64,000 nucleotides of DNA from NCBI RefSeq assembly GCF_900100695.1, contig NZ_FNCF01000002.1, positions 806,001 through 870,000 of the forward strand. The letters run 5' to 3'. The notes under the pieces were generated by a model, which worked only from the letters and a program-made list of their open reading frames with translations, ran no database searches and had not been told where the DNA came from. A program made the translations under genes and the position numbers. Every line of letters starts with the position of its first letter. Positions within the stretch are counted from its first letter, which is position 1. Below are positions 52,842 to 61,782 of this stretch, piece after piece. The DNA comes from Klenkia brasiliensis (GTDB taxonomy: Bacteria > Actinomycetota > Actinomycetes > Mycobacteriales > Geodermatophilaceae).

Positions 52842-55786
52842 GGGTGCACACGCTGTCCATCAGCGCCTTCGGCCCGTTCGCCGGCACCGTGGCGGTCGAC
52901 CTCGACGAGGTGGGGCGCGATGGCCTGTTCCTGCTGTGGGGGCCCACCGGGGCCGGCAAGACCACCCTGCTCGACGCGGTGGTCTTCGCCCTCTACGGCA
53001 CGGTGCCCGGCCCCCGCGGGCAGGAGAAGCGGCTGCGCAGCGACCACGCCGCGCCCGACGTCCGCACCGAGGTCCGCTGCGAGGTCACCCTCGGCGGCGA
53101 GCGGCTGCGCATCACCCGCCGGCCCGAGCAGGTGCGGCCCAAGAAGCGCGGCACCGGCACCACCACCGAGCAGGCCCTGCTGCACGTGCAGCGGCTCACC
53201 GACGGCGGCTGGGAGCCGGTCAGCACCCGCATCGACGAGGGCTCCGAGCACCTGCGCACCCGGCTGGGCCTGTCCGCCGAGCAGTTCTGCCAGGTCGTGC
53301 TGCTCCCGCAGGGCGACTTCGCCCGCTTCCTGCGCGCCGAGCCCGAGGACCGCAGCCGCCTGCTGCGCACCCTCTTCGACGTCGACCGCTTCGCCCGGGC
53401 CGAGGACTGGCTGGCCGAGGAGCGCCGCACCGCCGAGCGCCGGCTCGACGCCGCGCGCTCCGCGCTGGGCGCCCTGCTCGCGCGTGCCGCGCAGGTGGTC
53501 GGCGAGGACCTGCCCGAGGACCTCGCCGTCGACCCCGGCGACGTCCCGGTGGCGCGCTGGTCACGCGCCGTGGCGGAGACGGCCCGCCGCCGGGCGGAGG
53601 CCGCGCAGGAGGCCGCCGACCTGGCCGCCGAGCAGCTGGCCAGTGCCGCCGCCGCGCTGGCCGCGGGGCGGTCGCTGGCCGAGCGGCACGAGCGGCACGA
53701 CCGGGCCGCGCGCGAGCTCGAGCGCCTCGCCGCCGAGGAGCGCGGCACGGCCGACCTGCGGCGACGGGTCGACGCCGGTGGCCGCGCCGAGCCGGTGCGC
53801 GACGCCCTGGAGGCCGCCGGCCGCGCCGCGGTGGTCGCCGAGCGGGCCGCCGGTGCCCTCGCGGCGGCCGGCGCCGCCTGGTCGGCCGTCGCCGGGGGGC
53901 GGCCCGCCGACACCGGCACCGCGCGCGCCCTGCGGGCCGGGGCCGCGGTGGCCACCCGGCTCCGCGACGAGGAGGACCGCGCGGCCGCGCTGCGGGACCG
54001 GGCGGCGGACCTGCGCCGGCGGGTCGGGGCCGCGCAGGCCCGGGTCGCTGCCGCGACGGCCGCCGCCGAGCAGCACCCCGCCCGGCTGGCGGAGCTGGAG
54101 GGCCGGGTGGCGCGGGCCGCCGACGCGGCGGCGCGGCTGCCCGGGGCGGTCACCGAGCAGGACCGGCTGGCCGGGCAGGTCGCCGCGGCCGAGGCGGCGG
54201 TCGCCCTGGCGGCGCAGCTGACCGAGGTCGGGCTCCGGGTCCTGGACCGGCGCGAGGTGGTCGTGGCCGCGCGGGAGCGGGCCGTGGACCTCCGTGCCGC
54301 CCGCCTGGACGGGATGGCGGCGGAGTTGGCGGCCGGCCTGCTCGACGGTGCCGGGTGCCCGGTCTGCGGGTCGGCAGAGCACCCCGACCCGGCCGTCCCC
54401 GCCGGCCGGGTGGTGACCGTCGAGGCCGAGGAGGCCGCGCGGGCCGACCTGGAGCGCGCCGAGGCCGGCCTGGCCGACGTCCTCGCCGAGCAGGCCGACC
54501 TCGCCGCACGGCTCGCCGCGGCGCAGGCCCGGGCGGGCGACGACGCGCCCGAGGACCTCCGGCGCCGCCGCGCCGCCGCCCGCGACGCGCACGACTGCAC
54601 CGCCCGCGAGGCCGCCGACGAGGCCGGCGCCCGGGCGGAGCTCACGGCGCTGCAGGTGCAGGCCGCGACGGTGGCCGAGGAGCTGACCCGGGCGCACGCC
54701 GCGGTGTCCGGTGCCCGGGCCGAGCTCGAGGCCGTCGAGCAGGCCGGGCAGGAGCTGGCGGCCAGGCTCGCCGAGGCGGCCGGCGAGGACGCCGACCTCG
54801 CCACCCGGGCGCGGCGGCTGGTCCAGGAGGCCGAGCGGTGCGAGGCCTGCCTGGACGCCCAGGACGCCGACCTGCGCGCCCGCGCTGAGCTGGCCGTGGC
54901 GACCGAGCGGGCCGCCGCCCGTGCGGTGGAGGCCGGGTTCGCCGACGTCGGCGAGGCCGCGGCGGCGCTGCTGGACCGGGGCGAACTGGCCCGCGCGGCC
55001 GCGCAGGTCCAGCAGCACGACCGGGCCCTGGCGGTGGCCCGGGCAGCGCTGGCCGCCCCCGACCTCACCGACCTGGGCGAGCGCCCCGACGTCCCGGCGC
55101 TCGAGGCGGCGGCCCGGGCCGCCGCCTCGACCCGGGAGGCGGCGGTCGCCACCGCCACCGGCGCCGACCGGTGCGTCCACGAGCTCGACGTCCTGGCCGG
55201 TGAGCTCACCGCGGCCCGCGTGGAGCTGGACGAGCGACGCGCCGCGGCCGAGCACGTCGGGTCCCTGGCCGACCTGGTCAACGGGCGCGGCGGCAACACG
55301 CTGCGCATGCGGCTGCAGTCCTTCGTCCTCGCGGCCCGGCTCGAGCAGGTCGCCGAGGTCGCCAGCGCCCGCCTGCAGGACATGTCCGGTGGGCGGTACA
55401 CGTTCCGGCACACCGACGCCGCGGGCCGCCACGGTGCCCGCGGTGGGCTGGGCCTGGACGTCCTCGACGAGCACACCGGTCAGCAGCGGCCCACCAAGAC
55501 CCTCTCGGGCGGGGAGAGCTTCATGGCCTCCCTGGCGCTGGCGCTCGGGCTGGCCGACGTCGTGACCGCCGAGTCCGGGGGCGTGCAGATCGACACCCTG
55601 TTCGTCGACGAGGGCTTCGGGTCGCTGGACGCGCTCGCCCTCGACGCGGTCATGGGGGTCCTGGACGACCTGCGCCGGGGCGGCCGCACGGTGGGCGTCG
55701 TCAGCCACGTCGAGGAGCTGCGCACCCGGATCCCGAGCCGCATCGAGATCCGCACCGGCCGCGACGGCTCACGCCTGGCCGGCTGA
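52838..55786 (+). CDS. sbcC: Exonuclease SbcCD, ATPase subunit C
   Basis: Rad50-type SMC ATPase, 982 aa. Walker A GPTGAGKTT (35-43), Q-loop LLPQGDFARFL, a long Ala/Arg/Glu-rich coiled coil (about 180-490 and 525-830), zinc hook C507-P-V-C510 in the middle, then signature LSGGESFMASLALALGLADV (near 888) and Walker B/D-loop LFVDEGFGSLD (near 918). Architecture is complete. Coiled-coil segments are unusually alanine-rich, a normal GC-driven effect. Confidence 0.96.
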   Translation: MRVHTLSISAFGPFAGTVAVDLDEVGRDGLFLLWGPTGAGKTTLLDAVVFALYGTVPGPRGQEKRLRSDHAAPDVRTEVRCEVTLGGERLRITRRPEQVRPKKRGTGTTTEQALLHVQRLTDGGWEPVSTRIDEGSEHLRTRLGLSAEQFCQVVLLPQGDFARFLRAEPEDRSRLLRTLFDVDRFARAEDWLAEERRTAERRLDAARSALGALLARAAQVVGEDLPEDLAVDPGDVPVARWSRAVAETARRRAEAAQEAADLAAEQLASAAAALAAGRSLAERHERHDRAARELERLAAEERGTADLRRRVDAGGRAEPVRDALEAAGRAAVVAERAAGALAAAGAAWSAVAGGRPADTGTARALRAGAAVATRLRDEEDRAAALRDRAADLRRRVGAAQARVAAATAAAEQHPARLAELEGRVARAADAAARLPGAVTEQDRLAGQVAAAEAAVALAAQLTEVGLRVLDRREVVVAARERAVDLRAARLDGMAAELAAGLLDGAGCPVCGSAEHPDPAVPAGRVVTVEAEEAARADLERAEAGLADVLAEQADLAARLAAAQARAGDDAPEDLRRRRAAARDAHDCTAREAADEAGARAELTALQVQAATVAEELTRAHAAVSGARAELEAVEQAGQELAARLAEAAGEDADLATRARRLVQEAERCEACLDAQDADLRARAELAVATERAAARAVEAGFADVGEAAAALLDRGELARAAAQVQQHDRALAVARAALAAPDLTDLGERPDVPALEAAARAAASTREAAVATATGADRCVHELDVLAGELTAARVELDERRAAAEHVGSLADLVNGRGGNTLRMRLQSFVLAARLEQVAEVASARLQDMSGGRYTFRHTDAAGRHGARGGLGLDVLDEHTGQQRPTKTLSGGESFMASLALALGLADVVTAESGGVQIDTLFVDEGFGSLDALALDAVMGVLDDLRRGGRTVGVVSHVEELRTRIPSRIEIRTGRDGSRLAG

Positions 55787-55799
55787 CCGCACCGGCCGA

Positions 55800-55868
55800 C
55801 CGCCCCGACGGGCCGGGGCGGCCCGGCGGGCGTGCGACGTCGTCCGACGCCGTGCGACGCCGTCCGGG
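55800..55868. terminator. Convergent terminator hairpin plus a two-copy 20-bp repeat
   Basis: CCGCCCCG (55800-55807) pairs with CGGGGCGG (55814-55821) around a 6-nt loop, between convergent sbcC and the acyltransferase gene. Just after it, bases from 55831 contain GTGCGACGTCGTCCGACGCC followed by a near copy, GTGCGACGCCGTCCG. The repeat has no obvious role. Confidence 0.6.
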
Positions 55869-55885
55869 GGCCGGGTCGGGAGGCG

Positions 55886-57301
55886 CTAGTGGCGCGACCC
55901 GTGGTCGGCGGACGCGTGCGAGCCGACGGCGTACGCGGACCCCGCGGGCACCGGCCTGGTCGAGGGCCCCGGGACGGGCTCCGGGCGGCCGCGGTGCGAC
56001 CCGTGCGGCCGGTCGTGCCGCTCCGGCGGACCCGGACGCGACCCGGTCGCCGCCGGGAACGCGCCGGTGACGGCGTCCTCCACCGCCGCGTCCGGGTGCC
56101 CGCCCGGGGGGACGGCCGGCTCGGGCACGGCGTCCTCCAGCGGCGGGGGCGTGGGCTCGGGAGCTGCGTGCCCGGCCCGTCCGGCCCCGGTCCGCTCGTC
56201 GCGGGTGGCGGCGACGGTGGTCATCATGTTCAGCGTCGCCTGGCGCAGGCGGTTGCCGAAGGGCCGCTCGACGGCGTAGTGCAGCACCAGCGCCGCCACC
56301 ATCGTCGCGGCGAACGCGGCCCCGACGGCGGCCCAGGGCGAGACGTCGCCGCGGACGAGGTGGATGACGTACCAGCCCAGGTTCTCGTGGACCAGGTAGA
56401 CCGGGTAGGTCAGCGCGCCCAGGAACCCGAGCCAGCGTGCGTCGGTGCTGGCCAGCGGCGTGAGCACCACGAGCGCCACCAACCCGAAGCAGGCCGTGGT
56501 CACCAGCGCGACCGACACGGTGGAGGGCGTCCATCCCGTCTCGGCGGTGAGCACGCCGGGGTACACCGCGAGCGACCAGTTCAGCGCGATGGCGACCTGC
56601 ATGCCGACCAGCAGCCAGGTCCCCAGGTCGTGCCCGTCCCGGTAGATCAGGTAGATCAGCATCCCGCCGGCGAAGAACGGGGCGTAGTCGGGCATGAGGA
56701 TCGTGGTGAGCACGCCCGAGCCCGAGGCGGCCGCGATCGACCCGATGACCGGCCAGAGCGCGCAGAAGGCGAGCACCCGGCGCCGGGTGATCCCGACCAG
56801 CATGAGCAGCACGATCAGGGCGTAGAAGCGGGCCTCGTACCAGAGGGTCCAGTACGGACCGTCCACGTCGGGCACCCCGAAGGCGCCCTGGACCATGGTG
56901 AAGTTCAGCAGCGCGCCGGCCGGGGTGATCTCGTGCCCGAGGTAGGCGGGGTTCTCCGGCCACACGAAGAGGACCAGCACGATGCTGAACGCCACGGCCG
57001 GCCAGTAGGCGGGGAACAGCCGGCCGATGCGCGAGGCCACGAAGTGCGGCACGTCCTTGCCCCAGGAGCTCATCAGCAGCACGAAGCCGCTGATGACGAA
57101 GAACAGCGGCACCCCCAGGCGGCCGAGGGAGGTCCACACGCCGACCGGTGCCAGGTCCGCGGGCACCGGGCCGTCCCAGCCCGGGCTGTTGCGCGCGGTG
57201 AAGTGGAACCCGACGACGCTGATGGCCGCGAGGAAGCGCAGCCCGTCGAGCGCGCCGAGGCGGCGGACGCGCGTGGTGCGGGCGGGCGTGGAGTCGGGCA
57301 C
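55886..57301 (-). CDS. Acyltransferase 3 family membrane protein (2), OafA/OatA-like
   Basis: 471 aa. LGALDGLRFLAAISVVGFHF with the catalytic His, GVPLFFVISGFVLLMSSWG, SRIGRLFPAYW and about ten helices define the family. After residue ~345 it has a long Pro/Gly/His-rich tail (~125 aa) with no fold visible. GTG 57301 has GAGGAG 8 nt upstream; the frame stays open upstream without homology. The next gene on the strand is an anchored SGNH hydrolase, so the pair resembles a split OatA. Confidence 0.88.
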   Translation of the reverse strand: MPDSTPARTTRVRRLGALDGLRFLAAISVVGFHFTARNSPGWDGPVPADLAPVGVWTSLGRLGVPLFFVISGFVLLMSSWGKDVPHFVASRIGRLFPAYWPAVAFSIVLVLFVWPENPAYLGHEITPAGALLNFTMVQGAFGVPDVDGPYWTLWYEARFYALIVLLMLVGITRRRVLAFCALWPVIGSIAAASGSGVLTTILMPDYAPFFAGGMLIYLIYRDGHDLGTWLLVGMQVAIALNWSLAVYPGVLTAETGWTPSTVSVALVTTACFGLVALVVLTPLASTDARWLGFLGALTYPVYLVHENLGWYVIHLVRGDVSPWAAVGAAFAATMVAALVLHYAVERPFGNRLRQATLNMMTTVAATRDERTGAGRAGHAAPEPTPPPLEDAVPEPAVPPGGHPDAAVEDAVTGAFPAATGSRPGPPERHDRPHGSHRGRPEPVPGPSTRPVPAGSAYAVGSHASADHGSRH

Positions 57302-57476
57302 GCGTGGAGCTCCTCGGATCACGGGAGCACGGTGCGCCGACGTCCCGGCGCCGCTCCACCGGACGGCGTCCCCGACCGTACCGATCCCGCGCCCGCCCGT
57401 GAGCGACCCGCCGGGGACCCCGGGGGCGTCCCGGACCCTTCCGTCACATCGACCCCAGCCACCCCTCCGGTTCCGG
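57302..57476 (-). promoter_or_regulatory. Region between the SGNH gene and acyltransferase 2
   Basis: 175 nt separating two same-strand genes. On the minus strand a TACGGT hexamer around 57381-57376 is a possible -10 for the acyltransferase. The rest is GC-rich and I see no strong hairpin with a T tract. Confidence 0.3.
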
Positions 57477-58256
57477 TCAGGTGAGGACGTCGGCCAGGGC
57501 GCCGGCCAGGTGGACGGCCAGCGAGGCGTGCCCGCGGTCGTCGGGGTGCAGCCCGTCGGCGCTGGACGCGTTGACGTCCCAGCCCTCCTGCAGCGGGCTG
57601 ATGTAGGGCACGCCGACCGTGCCGGCGGCGGCCTGCAGCGCCCGGTCGACCGACGCCACGGAGGCGCCCGGGAAGACGGTGACCGCCGGGGGGCCGAGCA
57701 GGACCACCTGCGCCCCGGGGAACCGGGCGGCCGCCTCCCGCAGGAAGGTGACGGCGGCGGTGCGCTCGGCGTCGGGCGACGGCGAGAGCCGGGCGTCGTT
57801 GAGCCCCACCTGGACCACCAGCAGCGGGACCGGGTCGGTCGTGGGCGGCTCCGCGGAGAGCCGGTCCAGGAAGGTGGTGCCGGTCCCCCCGGTCGCGATG
57901 AAGCCCGTCCCGCCCACCCCGTCGGCGGTGACCGGCACGCCCAGCAGGTCCGCCAGCACCGGCACGTAGGCGGTGTCGGGGGAGGAGGCCCCGATGCCCT
58001 CGGTGTAGGAGTCCCCGAAGACCAGCGGGTCACCGGGGCGGGCGTCCAGCCAGGCGCGGAGCCGGTCCACCGCCGACGGGCCGGCCCCCTCGGCGGTGGT
58101 GGTCCACGGCCGGGCGGTGGCCCACCGCGCCCCGCTGCCCTGCAGGGCGACCACGGCCACCACGGCCACCGCCGCGAGGGCCAGGAGGAGGGCGAGGGCG
58201 ACCCGTGCGCCCCGGCGGACCGTGCGGCGCCGACCAGGGGCCGCCCCCGTGGTCAC
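57477..58256 (-). CDS. Membrane-anchored SGNH/GDSL hydrolase
   Basis: 259 aa. An N-terminal Arg-rich stretch and one hydrophobic segment (about 18-40) act as a signal anchor, leaving the enzyme outside. Block I VFGDSYTEG holds the Ser, block III VGLND the Asn, and DGLHPDDRGH the Asp/His pair. Length fits SGNH esterases or acetyltransferase domains. GTG 58256 overlaps the gtrA-like stop by GTGA. Together with acyltransferase 3 it may O-acetylate an envelope glycan. Confidence 0.88.
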   Translation of the reverse strand: MTTGAAPGRRRTVRRGARVALALLLALAAVAVVAVVALQGSGARWATARPWTTTAEGAGPSAVDRLRAWLDARPGDPLVFGDSYTEGIGASSPDTAYVPVLADLLGVPVTADGVGGTGFIATGGTGTTFLDRLSAEPPTTDPVPLLVVQVGLNDARLSPSPDAERTAAVTFLREAAARFPGAQVVLLGPPAVTVFPGASVASVDRALQAAAGTVGVPYISPLQEGWDVNASSADGLHPDDRGHASLAVHLAGALADVLT

Positions 58257-58735
58257 GACCGGGGCAGCGCGGCGCCCGCGGCGCCGACGGGGGCCGAGGG
58301 CGGGAACACCCAGCGCTTGTAGCAGGCGTAGCGGACGACGGTCCCGAGCGCGATGGAGCCCACGTTCACCACCTGCAGCACCCAGGGGTCCTCGTGGCCC
58401 AGCGGGTAGCGCGCGAGGGCGACCAGCGCGAGGCCCAGCAGGAGGGTCACCCCGTTGATGACGGCGAACAGCGTGTACTCCCGCCGGGCGCCGGTGCGGG
58501 CGCGGTGGCTGAAGGACCAGTGGCGGTGGGCGAGGTAGGCGACGGTCATCGACACCACCGTGCTCACCAGCTTGGCCGACACCGCACCCCAGCCGGCGTG
58601 CGCGTAGAGCAGCTGGAACAGGCCGATGTCGATGACGAAGCAGACGCCGCCGACGACCCCGAAGGCGCCCAGCTCCTTGACCAGCACCTGCCAGGTCGCC
58701 CCGGTCCGGCGCAGCAACGAGTCCAGGACGGCCAC
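58253..58735 (-). CDS. GtrA-family membrane protein
   Basis: 160 aa with four hydrophobic segments: [19 protein letters not shown], an [22 protein letters not shown] block (given in part: [18 protein letters not shown]), then two more, ending YACYKRWVF. These are the GtrA signatures (NFxxHRxWxF type). The family is thought to flip or handle lipid-linked sugars for surface polysaccharide decoration. GTG 58735 follows TACAGT by 8 nt (leaderless). First gene of the minus-strand envelope group. Confidence 0.88.
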   Translation of the reverse strand: MAVLDSLLRRTGATWQVLVKELGAFGVVGGVCFVIDIGLFQLLYAHAGWGAVSAKLVSTVVSMTVAYLAHRHWSFSHRARTGARREYTLFAVINGVTLLLGLALVALARYPLGHEDPWVLQVVNVGSIALGTVVRYACYKRWVFPPSAPVGAAGAALPRS

Positions 58736-58801
58736 GGTCGCGCACTGTACGGACGAAGCCTGTGCCGGGCCCGCGGACCGGCCCGATAACCTCGACCCAC
58801 C
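58736..58801. promoter_or_regulatory. Divergent promoters, gtrA-like gene / purK
   Basis: Minus strand TACAGT (58749-58744) 8 nt before the gtrA-like GTG. Plus strand TAACCT (58787-58792) 9 nt before the purK ATG. No ribosome-binding site on either side, so both mRNAs look leaderless. Confidence 0.55.
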
Positions 58802-60007
58802 ATGGCTGCGCCCCTCGACCCCGTGACCGGCACCCCCGTCGTGGCGATGGTCGGGGGAGGTCAGCTGTCCCGGATGACCCACCAGGCGGCCATCGCCCTG
58901 GGGCAGTCGCTGCGGGTGCTGGCCGCCGACCCGGCCGAGTCCGCCGCCCTCGTCGCCGGGGACGTGCGCCTGGGCGCGCACACCGACCTCCAGGCCCTCG
59001 CCGCCTTCGCCGAGGGCGCCTCGGTGGTCACCTTCGACCACGAGCACGTGCCCACCGAGCACCTGCGCGCACTGCAGGCCGCCGGCCACCGGGTCGCCCC
59101 CGGCCCCGACGCCCTCGTCCACGCCCAGGACAAGCTGGTGCTCCGCCGCGCCCTGGCCGCGGCGGGGGAGCCCCAGCCGGCGTGGGCGCAGGTCGACACC
59201 CCTGCCGACGTCGCCGCGTTCGCGGCCGCCCACGGCTGGCCCGTCGTCCTGAAGACCCCGCGCGGCGGGTACGACGGCAAGGGCGTGTTCGTCGTCCCCG
59301 ACGAGGCCGCCGCCGCCGACCTGCTGCAGACGCACGGGACGCTGCTGGCCGAGCAGCGGGTGGACATGGTCCGCGAGCTCGCCGCCCAGGTCGCCCGCTC
59401 TCCCTTCGGCCAGGTCGCGGTCTACCCGGTGGTGGAGACGGTGCAGCGCGACGGGGTGTGCAACGAGGCCCTGGTGCCGGCCCCCGGCCTGTCCGACGAG
59501 CTCGCCACGGCGGCCCAGGAGCTGGCCGTGCGGATCGCCGACCGGCTCGGCGTCGTCGGCATGCTCGCCGTCGAGCTGTTCGAGACCGCCGACGGCATCC
59601 TGGTCAACGAGCTGGCGATGCGGCCGCACAACTCCGGGCACTGGACCATCGACGGCGCGGTGACCAGCCAGTTCGAGCAGCACCTGCGCGCCGTCCTGGA
59701 CTACCCGCTCGGCTCGACCGCGATGACCGCCCCGGTCGTGGTCATGGCCAACGTGCTGGGCGGGGACGCCGCGGCCGACGACTGGGCCGGGCCCGGCCTG
59801 GACGAGCGGATCCACCACTTCATGGCGCACTGGCCCGACGTCAAGCTGCACTGGTACGGCAAGGGCCAGCGCCGCGGCCGCAAGCTCGGCCACGTCACCG
59901 CCCGCGGCACCGAGCTCGAGGAGGTCCGGGCGCGGGCCGTCGCGGCCGCCCGGTACCTGGCCGACGGGGTCGTCGACCCGGCCTTCGCCTTCGAGGAGGA
60001 GCACTGA
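58802..60007 (+). CDS. purK: N5-carboxyaminoimidazole ribonucleotide synthase
   Basis: ATP-grasp enzyme making N5-CAIR from AIR and bicarbonate in purine synthesis, 401 aa. [40 protein letters not shown] and [20 protein letters not shown] (20 residues) are the family blocks. The ATG is probably leaderless. Its TGA shares one base with the purE ATG, coupling the two consecutive enzymes. Confidence 0.96.
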   Translation: MAAPLDPVTGTPVVAMVGGGQLSRMTHQAAIALGQSLRVLAADPAESAALVAGDVRLGAHTDLQALAAFAEGASVVTFDHEHVPTEHLRALQAAGHRVAPGPDALVHAQDKLVLRRALAAAGEPQPAWAQVDTPADVAAFAAAHGWPVVLKTPRGGYDGKGVFVVPDEAAAADLLQTHGTLLAEQRVDMVRELAAQVARSPFGQVAVYPVVETVQRDGVCNEALVPAPGLSDELATAAQELAVRIADRLGVVGMLAVELFETADGILVNELAMRPHNSGHWTIDGAVTSQFEQHLRAVLDYPLGSTAMTAPVVVMANVLGGDAAADDWAGPGLDERIHHFMAHWPDVKLHWYGKGQRRGRKLGHVTARGTELEEVRARAVAAARYLADGVVDPAFAFEEEH

Positions 60008-60516
60008 TGGGTCAGCCGGTCGTCGGCATCGTGATGGGCAGCGACTCCGACTGGCCCACCATGGAGCCCGCCGCGCAGGCGCTCGACGAGTTCGGCGTCG
60101 GCTGGGAGGCGCACGTGCTGTCCGCGCACCGCACCCCGCGCCGGATGCTCGACTGGGCCGAGGCCGCGGCCGGTCGTGGACTGCGCGTCGTCGTCGCCGG
60201 GGCCGGGGGAGCGGCGCACCTGCCGGGGATGGTCGCCGCCGCGACGCCGCTGCCGGTCATCGGCGTCCCGCGCCCGCTGGACCGGCTCGACGGGCTGGAC
60301 AGCCTGCTCTCGATCGTGCAGATGCCCGCCGGCGTCCCGGTGGCCACCGTCTCGATCGGCGGGGGCCGCAACGCCGGCCTGCTCGCCGTGCGCATCCTCG
60401 CGGCCTCCGACGACGCGCTGCGAGCGCGGGTCGAGCGGTTCCAGGCCGACCTGGCCGACTCGGTGGTGGCCCGCGACGCGCAGCTCCAGCAGCGGTTGGC
60501 CCCCACCGCGGAGTGA
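60007..60516 (+). CDS. purE: N5-carboxyaminoimidazole ribonucleotide mutase
   Basis: Converts N5-CAIR to CAIR. In 169 aa: [13 protein letters not shown], the catalytic His in [22 protein letters not shown] and [22 protein letters not shown] (given as GVPRPL and [11 protein letters not shown]) match class I PurE. Partner of purK. Confidence 0.96.
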   Translation: MGQPVVGIVMGSDSDWPTMEPAAQALDEFGVGWEAHVLSAHRTPRRMLDWAEAAAGRGLRVVVAGAGGAAHLPGMVAAATPLPVIGVPRPLDRLDGLDSLLSIVQMPAGVPVATVSIGGGRNAGLLAVRILAASDDALRARVERFQADLADSVVARDAQLQQRLAPTAE

Positions 60517-60524
60517 ACCGGGAT

Positions 60525-60530
60525 TAACCT
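60525..60530 (+). promoter_or_regulatory. -10 box (TAACCT) of the acyl-CoA dehydrogenase gene
   Basis: TAACCT 6 nt before the GTG at 60537, no ribosome-binding site; leaderless start likely. Confidence 0.5.
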
Positions 60531-60536
60531 CTACCC

Positions 60537-61694
60537 GTGGGTAATGTCGCCGGCGGGCTGTACGCGCTGACCGAGGAGCACGACGCGATCCGGGAGGCGG
60601 TCCGCGAGATCGCCGAGCGCGAGATCGCCCCCTACGCCGCCGAGTGCGACGCGCAGTCGCGGTACCCGGTCGAGGCGCAGAAGGCGCTGACCGCAGCTGG
60701 GTTCCACGCCACCCACATCGAGGAGCAGTACGGCGGCGAGGGCGCCGACGCCATCGCCACCTGCATCGTCATCGAGGAGGTCGCGCGGGTCGACGTCTCG
60801 GCCTCGCTGATCCCGGCGGTGAACAAGCTCGGGTCGGTGCCGGTCATCCTGTCGGCCTCCGAGGAGCTCAAGCAGAAGGTGCTGCCCTCGATCGCCGCCG
60901 GCGACGCGATGATCAGCTACGGCCTGTCCGAGCGCGAGGCCGGCTCGGACGCCGCCGCGATGAAGACCCGGGCCCGCCTGGACGGCGACTCCTGGGTGCT
61001 CAACGGCGCCAAGGCCTGGATCACCAACGCCGGCATCAGCGAGTGGTACACGGTCATGGCCGTCACCGACCCGGAGAAGGGTGCCAACGGCATCTCCGCC
61101 TTCGTCGTGCACCGCGACGACCCCGGCTTCGAGGTCGGCGCCAAGGAGCGCAAGATGGGCATCAAGGGCTCGCCCACCTGCGAGCTGCACTTCACCGACT
61201 GCACCATCCCGGCCGACCGGATCATCGGCGAGCCCGGCACCGGGTTCAAGACCGCGCTGCGCACGCTGGACTTCACCCGGCCGACCATCGGCGCGCAGGC
61301 CGTCGGCGTCGCGCAGGGCGCGCTGGACGCCGCGATCGCCTACACCAAGGACCGCAAGCAGTTCGGCAAGAGCACCTCGGACTTCCAGGGCGTGCAGTTC
61401 ATGCTCGCCGACATGGCCATGAAGATCGAGGCCGCGCGGCACCTGGTCTACGTCGCCGCCGCCCGCGGGGAGACCGGCGGCCCGGACCTGACCATGGTCT
61501 CCGCCTCGTCCAAGGCCTTCGCCTCCGACGTGGCGATGCAGGTGACCACCGACGCCGTCCAGCTGTTCGGCGGGGCCGGGTACACCCAGGACTTCCCGGT
61601 CGAGCGGATGATGCGCGACGCCAAGATCACCCAGATCTACGAGGGCACCAACCAGATCCAGCGGATGGTCATCGCGCGCAACCTCCTGCGCTGA
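60537..61694 (+). CDS. Acyl-CoA dehydrogenase
   Basis: FAD-dependent dehydrogenase, 385 aa. YGLSEREAGSDAAAMKT and WITNAGISEWYTVMAV bind FAD, and the end block IYEGTNQIQRMVIARNLL carries the catalytic Glu in the short- and branched-chain position. GTG 60537 begins close to homology. Stand-alone gene after purE. Chain-length preference is not readable, though the neighbouring mutase and carboxylase genes hint at branched-chain or propionate metabolism. Confidence 0.95.
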   Translation: MGNVAGGLYALTEEHDAIREAVREIAEREIAPYAAECDAQSRYPVEAQKALTAAGFHATHIEEQYGGEGADAIATCIVIEEVARVDVSASLIPAVNKLGSVPVILSASEELKQKVLPSIAAGDAMISYGLSEREAGSDAAAMKTRARLDGDSWVLNGAKAWITNAGISEWYTVMAVTDPEKGANGISAFVVHRDDPGFEVGAKERKMGIKGSPTCELHFTDCTIPADRIIGEPGTGFKTALRTLDFTRPTIGAQAVGVAQGALDAAIAYTKDRKQFGKSTSDFQGVQFMLADMAMKIEAARHLVYVAAARGETGGPDLTMVSASSKAFASDVAMQVTTDAVQLFGGAGYTQDFPVERMMRDAKITQIYEGTNQIQRMVIARNLLR

Positions 61695-61703
61695 GCGGCG
61701 GGG

Positions 61704-61723
61704 GGTCGCCGCCGGCGGCGACC
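61704..61723. terminator. 20-bp perfect palindrome after the acyl-CoA dehydrogenase
   Basis: GGTCGCCG (61704-61711), CCGG, CGGCGACC (61716-61723). It begins 10 nt after the stop and would act as a terminator hairpin; as a full palindrome it could also be a protein-binding site. Confidence 0.55.
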
Positions 61724-61782
61724 GGCAGGGCACACTGGGGGATCACAGCCTGCGCACAGCCGGCCGGTCCCGGAACGGAGCC

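Noticed and set aside
52993-55476. 827-codon minus-strand frame of Ala, Arg and Ser
   Set aside because: Antisense shadow of sbcC, which has all Rad50 motifs; no fold or motif in the shadow.
55831-55868. Possible attachment site or IS end
   Set aside because: Two short tandem copies only; no integrase, transposase or flanking duplication.
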